The translations under genes and the position numbers were made by a program. Positions 25,726-33,202 of a DNA stretch of 46,814 nucleotides are shown piece after piece. The stretch is from a virus. Each line of letters begins with the position of its first letter. Positions within the stretch are counted from its first letter, which is position 1. The stretch is taken from the IMG/VR virus record IMGVR_UViG_3300021961_008212, positions 1 through 46,814 of that record; one strand, given 5' to 3'. The notes below the pieces were generated by a model that saw nothing but the letters and a program-made list of their open reading frames with translations, was not told the origin of the DNA and made no database searches.

Positions 25726-26419
25726 TTTAAAAAAAAGACCTGAAAGACTAGAATCCATTAAAAAAGAAATGGAATATATGGGTTGGGACTACGAGGTTTT
25801 TGAAGGGATTGATTTAGATAGTCACGTGGGATGTACACACTCACATTTGGCAATTTTTGATATTGCTGAGGAGAGGGGGTATGATGATATTATGGTTATT
25901 GAAGATGATTGTTATTTTATGCCATATGCACATGACTTAATTAAAAAAATAGAATCGACTAATTTTGATTTTGATTATATAAATTTTTCACCAACACTTA
26001 ACAGAAAAATATCTAAAAGTCACACTCATCCATATTTGAATGATTTAACAATAATTAGTGACGACCCAGCGGATAAAGGTATATATGCTACAAATTGTAT
26101 ATTATATAATAAAAAAGTTTTTGATACAATAAGAACAATTACTGGAACAACAATGCCAAACGGTAGATACTTTTATGCTATTGATACTTACATATGGAGA
26201 AACGTAATACCAAAATTTAAGTCTTACTGTCCAATTTTACCATTATGTCTTCAAAAAAGTTATTACTCTGATGTATCAGGAGGAAACTATAATAATTTTT
26301 ACATTCAGTCATATAATTGGGATAATAGAACTCAAATGAATATTCCACCACTCTATAAGAATTTTGGTAGTTGTGAAAACATAAAAAATAAAAACATCAA
26401 AGAAAAATTAAATTTTTAA
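25655..26419 (+). CDS. GT25-family glycosyltransferase
   Basis: A 254-aa protein from the first ATG; the true start may be the TTG at 25685 or GTG at 25691, because homology begins at IPKFIINLKKRPERLESI. VGCTHSHLAIFDIAEERGYDDIMVIEDD carries the GT25 landmarks (GC-SH and the I-E-D-D metal site), followed by ATNCILYNKKVF. GT25 enzymes include LPS beta-galactosyltransferases and collagen hydroxylysine galactosyltransferases. It overlaps the previous gene by up to 71 nt, which argues for one of the later starts. Confidence 0.78.
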   Translation: MNINLFIVIFLKVKLDEIPKFIINLKKRPERLESIKKEMEYMGWDYEVFEGIDLDSHVGCTHSHLAIFDIAEERGYDDIMVIEDDCYFMPYAHDLIKKIESTNFDFDYINFSPTLNRKISKSHTHPYLNDLTIISDDPADKGIYATNCILYNKKVFDTIRTITGTTMPNGRYFYAIDTYIWRNVIPKFKSYCPILPLCLQKSYYSDVSGGNYNNFYIQSYNWDNRTQMNIPPLYKNFGSCENIKNKNIKEKLNF

Positions 26420-26420
26420 T

Positions 26421-28085
26421 ATGAGTAATATTACTATAGTTACTGGTCTTTGGAATATTAAAAGGGATGAGCTCGAACAAGGGTGGTCAAGAAGTTATGA
26501 GCATTACTTAAATAAGTTTGACCAATTACTAAAAATGCCGAATAACATGATAATATTTGGTGATAAAGAACTAAAAGAATTTGTATTTGAAAGAAGGACT
26601 CAAGAAAACACACAGTTTATTGAAAGGGGTGTTGAATGGTTTAAAAATGAACACTTTGACCACATACAAAACATTCGTAATAATGACAATTGGAAAAACT
26701 TGGCAGGTTGGTTAAGAGAGTCTACTCAATCTAAATTAGAATATTATAATCCTTTAGTGATGTCTAAAGTTTTTTTATTACATGACGCAAAACTCATGGA
26801 TAAATTTAATTCTAGTCACTTATATTGGTTAGATGCCGGTATAACAAATACTGTACATCCAGGATACTTTACTCACGATAAGGTTTTAGAAAAAATTGAA
26901 CACAGTTTAGATAAAATTACTTTTATATGTTTTCCTTACGAGGCTAAAAACGAAATACATGGTTTTGAATATTCTGAAATGTGTCGTTTATCTAACGCAA
27001 AAATAGATAAGGTTGCAAGAGGTGGATTTTTTGGAGGTCCAAAAGAATTAATAGGTAATTTTAATACTCAATATTACGGATTAATGAGAAACACATTAAT
27101 TGATGGGTTTATGGGTACCGAAGAGTCTTTATTTACTATTTTACTTTATAAGTACCCTAAAATGTATGAGTATTACCTGATAGAATCCAATGGGTTAATT
27201 AACAAATTTTTTGAAGATGTAAAAAATAAAAAACAAGTAAAATTAACCGAAGTTAAAGAAGAGATGGAACTTGATATTAAAAATAGTGCATTATATGTTA
27301 TAACATTTAATAGTCCTAAACAATTTGAAACATTAATTCAAAGTTTTAAACAGTATGATGTTAACTTTTTAGATAAACCAAAGAAATTTTTATTAGATAA
27401 TTCATCCGATTTAAGTACAACTGATGAATATAAAAGATTGTGTGATTTATATGATTTTGAACATATAAAAAAGGATAACTTAGGTATTTGTGGTGGTAGA
27501 CAATTTATTGCGGAACATGCGGAAGAAAAAGACTTTGATTTTTATTTCTTCTTTGAAGACGATATGTTTTTTTACCCACATGAAGGTGAAGTTTGTAAGA
27601 ATGGATTTAATAGGTATGTTAAAAATTTATATTTAAGTGTTTTACAAATTATCAATAATAATAATTTTGATTTTTTAAAATTGTCGTTCACTGAGTTTTA
27701 TGGTGACAATAGAACCCAATGGGCTTGGTATAATGTTCCTCAAAATTTTAGAGAAGAACATTGGCCTAATAATCCTAGATTGCCAAAAATGGGATTAGAC
27801 CCTAATGCTCCTAAAACCATTTTTAAAAACATAAATGTACATAACGGTATTCCATTTGCTTCTGGTGAGATATATTATTGTAATTGGCCTCAGGTAGTCT
27901 CTAAAATTGGTAATAGAAAAATGTTTTTAACCGATAAATGGGCGCGTCCTTTTGAACAGACATGGATGTCATACATTTTCCAAAAAACTATAAAAAATGA
28001 AATAAATCCAGCAATTCTTTTATTAAGTCCAACTGAACATGACAGATTTGAACATTATGACGGAAAACTTAGGAAAGAATCATAA
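26421..28085 (+). CDS. HtrL/YibB-like + GT-A fusion protein
   Basis: A 554-aa protein. Residues about 1-285 are HtrL/YibB-like (TIVTGLWNIKRDELEQGWSRS, HLYWLDAGITN, ARGGFFGGPKELI, GTEESLFTILLYKYP). Residues about 290-554 are a GT-A domain (ALYVITFNSPKQFETLIQSF, FLLDNSSDLSTTDEY, NLGICGGRQFIAEHA, YFFFEDDMFFYP with the D-D metal site). It probably carries two transferase activities. It is the last gene of the 20-kb plus-strand glycan cluster; the next gene begins after a 44-nt AT-rich gap. Confidence 0.68.
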   Translation: MSNITIVTGLWNIKRDELEQGWSRSYEHYLNKFDQLLKMPNNMIIFGDKELKEFVFERRTQENTQFIERGVEWFKNEHFDHIQNIRNNDNWKNLAGWLRESTQSKLEYYNPLVMSKVFLLHDAKLMDKFNSSHLYWLDAGITNTVHPGYFTHDKVLEKIEHSLDKITFICFPYEAKNEIHGFEYSEMCRLSNAKIDKVARGGFFGGPKELIGNFNTQYYGLMRNTLIDGFMGTEESLFTILLYKYPKMYEYYLIESNGLINKFFEDVKNKKQVKLTEVKEEMELDIKNSALYVITFNSPKQFETLIQSFKQYDVNFLDKPKKFLLDNSSDLSTTDEYKRLCDLYDFEHIKKDNLGICGGRQFIAEHAEEKDFDFYFFFEDDMFFYPHEGEVCKNGFNRYVKNLYLSVLQIINNNNFDFLKLSFTEFYGDNRTQWAWYNVPQNFREEHWPNNPRLPKMGLDPNAPKTIFKNINVHNGIPFASGEIYYCNWPQVVSKIGNRKMFLTDKWARPFEQTWMSYIFQKTIKNEINPAILLLSPTEHDRFEHYDGKLRKES

Positions 28086-28102
28086 AAAACTAATCTTTTG
28101 AT

Positions 28103-28110
28103 TATTTATA
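28103..28110. promoter_or_regulatory. TATTTATA motif before the mucin-like gene
   Basis: TATTTATA, the reverse complement of TATAAATA, lies 19 nt before the ATG at 28130 at the junction between the glycan cluster and the virion block. The same octamer occurs at 2273-2280 and 33191-33198, also just ahead of gene starts. Function unproven. Confidence 0.22.
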
Positions 28111-28129
28111 TATTAATTAATCTTCGTAA

Positions 28130-31100
28130 ATGATTACACGTAATTATCTTTATCAATACAATGGGTATAACCTAACTGGTCGATTCGATGCTGGTTCATC
28201 AACAGGTTCTACTAGTGGTGTAACTACTTTTAGGGTTTATAATACCGATTATGATAGTGTTTTAAATGAAGATTTATTTATATCGTTTAAAAATTATATA
28301 GACGGTGAAGGTACTACACTACCTTTAACTGTACAAAGTTCTGTTGGGGGATATGTAGATGCGGATTATAATGTTACAAATATTATTACAGGTGCTACTT
28401 TTACAACTTTTTCTGTTTCATTTATAAGTGAATCAGGCTCTCAAGGAATATGGTCAGATTTAGATGTATATAGTTTTGGATTTTCACCAGGACCAACTGT
28501 GGAATATGAGTTTGAATCATGTTGTGATAGTACAAAAATAATATTAACAGGATATACGGGTAATAATGGTACTTTTGTTTATCCTGTTGTTGGTAAATCA
28601 TATTATATTACTGCGGATTGTTTTACGGGTTGTACTACTGCGGTTACTCCAACAGGTACAGGGACTAGGTGTGGATGGTCTGCAGCTTACTCAAGTTCAA
28701 ACCCTGTAGAATATGAGGCTTGTGATAGTTGTTTAGGTGAAGACCCATGTCCACCAACACCGACACCATCATCGACGCCTCCATGTGAATGTTATTATCA
28801 AGATTTAGATATTAATATAAATGACTTAAACAATTCGACTGGTAACTCAACATATGACGATAATACCGTTTATGTTAGGTACGATATATGTGGTGGTGGA
28901 GTTCAAATAGTAAAATATACTGTTGATGGTATATATAGTGATGCTATTTGTATTTCCGATGGAAATCAAGCTAATACCGCCATTTATTTTTATCAAAATG
29001 ATGTTCAACAACCGGCTGAGAGTACTTTTACTAATACTGATAATTGTTGTGAGGCTGGGCCTACACCAACACCTACACCAACTCCAACAATTACACCAAC
29101 AATAACACCTACGTTAACTCCTACTAACTCACCAACACCTACGTTAACACCTACTAATTCACCAACACTAACTCAAACTGTTACTTCAACAGTAACTCCT
29201 ACATTAACACAGACTAATTCACCAACTCCTACATTAACACCTACTAATTCACCAACTCCTACATTAACACCTACTAATTCACCAACACTAACTCAAACTG
29301 TTACCTCAACGGTAACTCCCACTCCAACATATACATTAACATTAACACCTAAGGTAAGTCCAACTAGTTCATTAACTCCAACGCCTACACCAACACCTTC
29401 AGACACACCTAGTCTTACACTTACACCAACACCTTCGGGTACACCTAATGCTACTCAAACTAGTACTCCAACAAGTACTGCAAATGTAACACCAACACCT
29501 TCAGCAACGCCACCTACATCACCGCCTGTTACTCCAACTAACACTGCAACGGTTACTCCTAGTAATACACCTTCAGGTACTGCGAGTGTAACACCAACAC
29601 CTTCAGCAACGCCACCTACATCACCACCTGTTACTCCAACTAACACTGCAACGGTTACTCCTACCAATACTCCAACTAACACAGCAACGGTTACTCCATC
29701 TAATACGGCGATGGCTACTCCGACTAATACACCTACAGCTACAAGTAATGCTTGTTTTTCAGGTGTAACTTCAAGTGCTAGTTGGTCATATACTGATTGT
29801 TGTGGTAATACCCAATCTGGTAGTGGATTGGGAATTTCAATATGTGTTGATTCTAGTTACCCATCAGCGGGTGTCACAATTTATCCTGAATTGTGTAGTC
29901 CTGTATGTCCTTCTCCAACACCAACAACTACGCCAACCAATACGCCGACACCAACACCATCGGTAACTGCTTACCCAACGCCAACACCATCTGCGACAAG
30001 TTCACCTGTTTCACCATGTGCTGGAGAATACTGTGTCCAAATTAATATTGAGGCTTATACAGGTTATAATGGAACTTACTCTTATTATCAACAACATAAC
30101 GGAAAACCATCATGGACTGGTGGTACAATTCCTGGATATATTTTTTATAAATCTGGTAGTACACAGGATACTAATTGGTGTTTAAGTGATTCTTATGTGG
30201 GTGATTGTATCGCTATGGGTCCTTTATCACCTTTCTGTGATGACGATTGTCCTGATTTTGACCCAACTATTATATATAGTGGAACGTGTGATAATACACC
30301 AACACCAAATCCATGTAGTGGACTAACTTTCAGTGCGGATTTTTATTGTAATGTTGTAACTGAAGTTACACCTACACCAACGGCAACATCAACACCAACA
30401 CCTACAGTTACTCCTACTGAAACAAATACGATTTGTTATGGTGTTGCAGCAGATATAACAATAATTGAAAGCAGCCCGACACCAACACCATCAAGTACAC
30501 CTACGCCTACACCAACATTTGTTAGGTCAGTAAATACAGGTGGAACTGTTAATTATGTTATTGATAGTGGTGATTTTATTTGTTATGATGTCAAAGAATT
30601 AAGAGATTGTGATAGTGGATTATTGTATTATGTTTCAGGTAATTTGATGTACGGAGGAAGTGCAGTTTCAACAGGAACCACTTTCCAAGCGTATTTAAAC
30701 ACTTCATTAAGATGTTTAACATATCAGAGAGATGTTAACGGTTCAGTTTCGGCATATATAGGTGATATTGTTGATGTGTATGGAGGAGATTGTTCAAGTT
30801 GTTCATTAACTCCGACACCTACACCTACAATGACAGTAACACCAACACCGACTATAACACAAAGTGCAACACCATTACCTACGGTTGCTTTAACAACAAA
30901 GTTTGTGTTCTCGTCATGTACTCAAAATAAAGTAATAATACAAACAGTTTCACCTGGTACTTTACAAACAGGTAGAGTTGTTAATATAAGTGGTTCATGT
31001 TATACTTATTTAGGTTCTTATACAAACTATATAGTACCTGTAGGTGTTCAATCGGTTAATATAAATGCGATTACTTCAACACCTTCAACAATTTATGATA

Positions 31101-31354
31101 CGTGTACGGCTTGTTCTACACCGCCAACATATATTTATCAAGTGATAAAACAGACAACAAATTGTCAGAATACTGGTATTGCAATTTATGTAAGTAAACC
31201 ATCAAATGTTACTACACCTATAGTTGGTCAATACGTTAGACTTTCGGGTAGTAGTTATGTTGGTTGTTGGAAAGTAATTGCACAAACAACGGGTAATGCA
31301 ACAGCAACATCAATAATAGATGTTTATAATCAATGTGACTGTTCTTTAAATTAA
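28130..31354 (+). CDS. Mucin-like Thr/Pro-rich virion or adhesin protein
   Basis: A 1074-aa protein with no signal peptide or membrane helix. The N-terminal about 300 residues contain Cys-bearing beta modules (ESCCDSTKIILTGYTG, CDSC). Residues about 310-545 are a nearly uninterrupted TPTPT/TNSPT/TATVTP tract. Further Cys modules are then separated by shorter TPTPTPS linkers and continue to the C-terminus (YDTCTAC, YNQCDCSLN). The arrangement resembles rigid O-glycosylated stalks between globular domains. Context (virion genes downstream, glycan genes upstream) suggests a capsid or tail fibre or decoration protein and a plausible O-glycan acceptor. No exact family recognised. Confidence 0.72.
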   Translation: MITRNYLYQYNGYNLTGRFDAGSSTGSTSGVTTFRVYNTDYDSVLNEDLFISFKNYIDGEGTTLPLTVQSSVGGYVDADYNVTNIITGATFTTFSVSFISESGSQGIWSDLDVYSFGFSPGPTVEYEFESCCDSTKIILTGYTGNNGTFVYPVVGKSYYITADCFTGCTTAVTPTGTGTRCGWSAAYSSSNPVEYEACDSCLGEDPCPPTPTPSSTPPCECYYQDLDININDLNNSTGNSTYDDNTVYVRYDICGGGVQIVKYTVDGIYSDAICISDGNQANTAIYFYQNDVQQPAESTFTNTDNCCEAGPTPTPTPTPTITPTITPTLTPTNSPTPTLTPTNSPTLTQTVTSTVTPTLTQTNSPTPTLTPTNSPTPTLTPTNSPTLTQTVTSTVTPTPTYTLTLTPKVSPTSSLTPTPTPTPSDTPSLTLTPTPSGTPNATQTSTPTSTANVTPTPSATPPTSPPVTPTNTATVTPSNTPSGTASVTPTPSATPPTSPPVTPTNTATVTPTNTPTNTATVTPSNTAMATPTNTPTATSNACFSGVTSSASWSYTDCCGNTQSGSGLGISICVDSSYPSAGVTIYPELCSPVCPSPTPTTTPTNTPTPTPSVTAYPTPTPSATSSPVSPCAGEYCVQINIEAYTGYNGTYSYYQQHNGKPSWTGGTIPGYIFYKSGSTQDTNWCLSDSYVGDCIAMGPLSPFCDDDCPDFDPTIIYSGTCDNTPTPNPCSGLTFSADFYCNVVTEVTPTPTATSTPTPTVTPTETNTICYGVAADITIIESSPTPTPSSTPTPTPTFVRSVNTGGTVNYVIDSGDFICYDVKELRDCDSGLLYYVSGNLMYGGSAVSTGTTFQAYLNTSLRCLTYQRDVNGSVSAYIGDIVDVYGGDCSSCSLTPTPTPTMTVTPTPTITQSATPLPTVALTTKFVFSSCTQNKVIIQTVSPGTLQTGRVVNISGSCYTYLGSYTNYIVPVGVQSVNINAITSTPSTIYDTCTACSTPPTYIYQVIKQTTNCQNTGIAIYVSKPSNVTTPIVGQYVRLSGSSYVGCWKVIAQTTGNATATSIIDVYNQCDCSLN
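29062..29745 (+). repeat. Thr/Pro low-complexity coding repeat
   Basis: A dense run of ACxCCx codons encoding alternating Thr-Pro with Ser, Asn, Ala and Val variants. Several cassettes recur exactly, for instance the segment encoding LTPTNSPTPT, so the tract has grown by in-frame duplication. Confidence 0.85.
29486..29662 (+). repeat. 102-nt period tandem repeat
   Basis: A 75-nt block at 29486-29560 recurs at 29588-29662 with a single base difference (an A for a G near the middle). The period is 102 nt, or 34 codons, inside the Thr/Pro tract. Confidence 0.85.
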
Positions 31355-31361
31355 AAATAAA

Positions 31362-31580
31362 ATGGCAAAAACAGTAAGTATAACGGCAATAACAGGAGCA
31401 TCACCATACGATGTGTGGGTATGTATTGATTGTACTAATAGTAGTTGTCAATATATTGATACAATAACCACCGGTGACTTAACATATGACTTTACATTAC
31501 CATCAAGTTTTGAAAGTTTAAGTAGTTATACAATAAGAATCATTGATAATAATGGTTGTGTAATATGTAATACATTCTAA
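31362..31580 (+). CDS. Small Ig-like/SprB-like domain protein (72 aa)
   Basis: A single beta domain with ITAITGASPYDVWVCID at the start, LTYDFTLPSSFESLSSYTIR in the middle and IIDNNGCVICNTF at the end. The GASPY and I-D-N-G features look like a one-domain version of the SprB-type repeats in the next protein. Four Cys may form disulfides in the assembled particle. TAATG overlap with the next gene suggests co-production. Confidence 0.6.
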   Translation: MAKTVSITAITGASPYDVWVCIDCTNSSCQYIDTITTGDLTYDFTLPSSFESLSSYTIRIIDNNGCVICNTF

Positions 31581-33169
31581 TGGCAAATTTAAGTGGAAAT
31601 ACGTGTGAAATTGTAACCATATTACCTTTGGGTGTGGTTTGTGATAGTACTAACGCTAGTACGCCAGTAAATACAAATGGTTCAATATATCTCAATATTA
31701 CAGGTGGCAGCTCACCCTATAATGTTACATGGTCAAATGGTGGACAGGGACAGAGTTTAATAAATCTAAGTCCTGGTGATTACACTGCAACTATAGTTGA
31801 CTATTATGGGGATTATAGTGCCACAACAACATGTACAGTTGGGTATGACTCGTTTAGTTTGGATAAATTTGAAGATTGTTCAAATAGTGGGACTTATGTG
31901 TATTATAAGGCTCAAGAACCGAGCATATTTACTGCCGGTTTAATATATGAATTAGATGGTAGGTCTGGATGTTGGACTAGTAGTGGTACGACACTGTGGT
32001 CAAGTGAAACATATGTTGATAGTTTTGCAACAATAAAAGGGGGACCATATAATGACTGTGATACATGTTTACCTGAGCCAACACCAATACCTGTATATCC
32101 ACAATATATATGTTTAACTAAAAATTCATCTCCATATACTCAATATACATTTGAGTCAGGTTCTACCGTTTATAATGGATATCCGGTGTGGGAAGAAACA
32201 GGTTCTACAAATTACAAAATGGTTTATGTAACCACAAATTCATCATGGCTAATGAGTGGATGGACAGGTGGTATCTTACAAAGTGTTACTAGTTCAGGAC
32301 CACCACCAACAGGTACTTGGTTGTCTTTAGGCTCTAGTGAAACATGGACTGCAGTATCTGGTTTATGTACTACAACACCAATTCAAGTTTCATTAAGGTT
32401 AAGTAATCCAACTTGTGCGGGTTCTGGTGATGGTGAGATAATAGTATTAACAAATGGTGGTACACCAACATATCAATATTCGTTAGATGGTATAACATAT
32501 CAAAATTCATCTATCTTTAATAACTTAAATGCTGGTAGTGGAACTGTATTTGTTAAGGACTCTTTAGGTACAATCACCACAACTACTTATACTTTAACTA
32601 ATCAAACTACATCAGTTACATACACTAATAAAGTAGTAATGACGGGTAGTAGTTATTACACACCAACAATCTACAATCCAAATTATAGACAAAAATATGA
32701 ATGGGGATTCAAGAATGATACAAATCCAAGTATTAGTTCACCTAAAACTATGACATATGATTTAGTATTGCAACATGAATTTGAAAAATTGTCAAGTGAA
32801 GGTACAAATCCGACAATAAGTACAGGTGTTACTATTAATACTGTAGGAAATGTTTCTGTAACAGGACCAACAGAGACTTATACAACGGCAACAATCTTCC
32901 GTTCAGGATGTGGAGGCTCAAGTTTTGAAACGCGTTCTACATTGATACAGAGATGGAGAGTTACAGTTACCGGTAGTGGATATGTGTCGGGTGTTGTTGT
33001 TAGTGACATAACGTGTCCGAGTGTAAGTAACTCATGTGTGTTGAGGGGTTATCATGGATTTTATCAATATACTGAAAATTATAGTATTGCAAATAATGTT
33101 TGTGATGTATTACCAGGTAAAACTGCAGGAACATCACTTAGAAATGATGTTTATGGTGCTCAAACTTAA
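31580..33169 (+). CDS. SprB-repeat virion/adhesin protein
   Basis: A 529-aa protein. Residues about 30-90 form a SprB-like repeat: NGSIYLNITGGSSPYNVTWS, then a SLINLSPGDYTATIVD block. Residues about 270-325 hold a second: GDGEIIVLTNGGTPTYQYSL, then NNLNAGSGTVFVKDSLG. Between them lies a Cys module (FEDCSNSG, GCW, YNDCDTC) that also occurs in the 1074-aa protein. SprB repeats are typical of Bacteroidetes surface adhesins such as the gliding adhesin SprB. A role as an extended virion fibre binding the cell surface is likely but unproven. Confidence 0.68.
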   Translation: MANLSGNTCEIVTILPLGVVCDSTNASTPVNTNGSIYLNITGGSSPYNVTWSNGGQGQSLINLSPGDYTATIVDYYGDYSATTTCTVGYDSFSLDKFEDCSNSGTYVYYKAQEPSIFTAGLIYELDGRSGCWTSSGTTLWSSETYVDSFATIKGGPYNDCDTCLPEPTPIPVYPQYICLTKNSSPYTQYTFESGSTVYNGYPVWEETGSTNYKMVYVTTNSSWLMSGWTGGILQSVTSSGPPPTGTWLSLGSSETWTAVSGLCTTTPIQVSLRLSNPTCAGSGDGEIIVLTNGGTPTYQYSLDGITYQNSSIFNNLNAGSGTVFVKDSLGTITTTTYTLTNQTTSVTYTNKVVMTGSSYYTPTIYNPNYRQKYEWGFKNDTNPSISSPKTMTYDLVLQHEFEKLSSEGTNPTISTGVTINTVGNVSVTGPTETYTTATIFRSGCGGSSFETRSTLIQRWRVTVTGSGYVSGVVVSDITCPSVSNSCVLRGYHGFYQYTENYSIANNVCDVLPGKTAGTSLRNDVYGAQT

Positions 33170-33190
33170 AATTAAAAATAGATAAAAGAA

Positions 33191-33198
33191 TATTTATA
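33191..33198. promoter_or_regulatory. TATTTATA motif before the tail-fibre-like gene
   Basis: Third copy of the octamer, 4 nt before the ATG at 33203 within the 33-nt gap after the SprB-repeat gene. It could be an untranslated translation-initiation leader rather than a promoter. Confidence 0.2.
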
Positions 33199-33202
33199 TC
33201 AT

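Noticed and set aside
28091-28110. Short hairpin TAATC-TTTT-GATTA followed by T-rich sequence as terminator of the glycan operon
   Set aside because: Only five mostly A-T pairs; too weak to call a terminator.
29455-29682. Minus-strand Val/Gly-rich open frame opposite the Thr/Pro tract
   Set aside because: Antisense of the ACxCCx repeats; low complexity and no independent start context.
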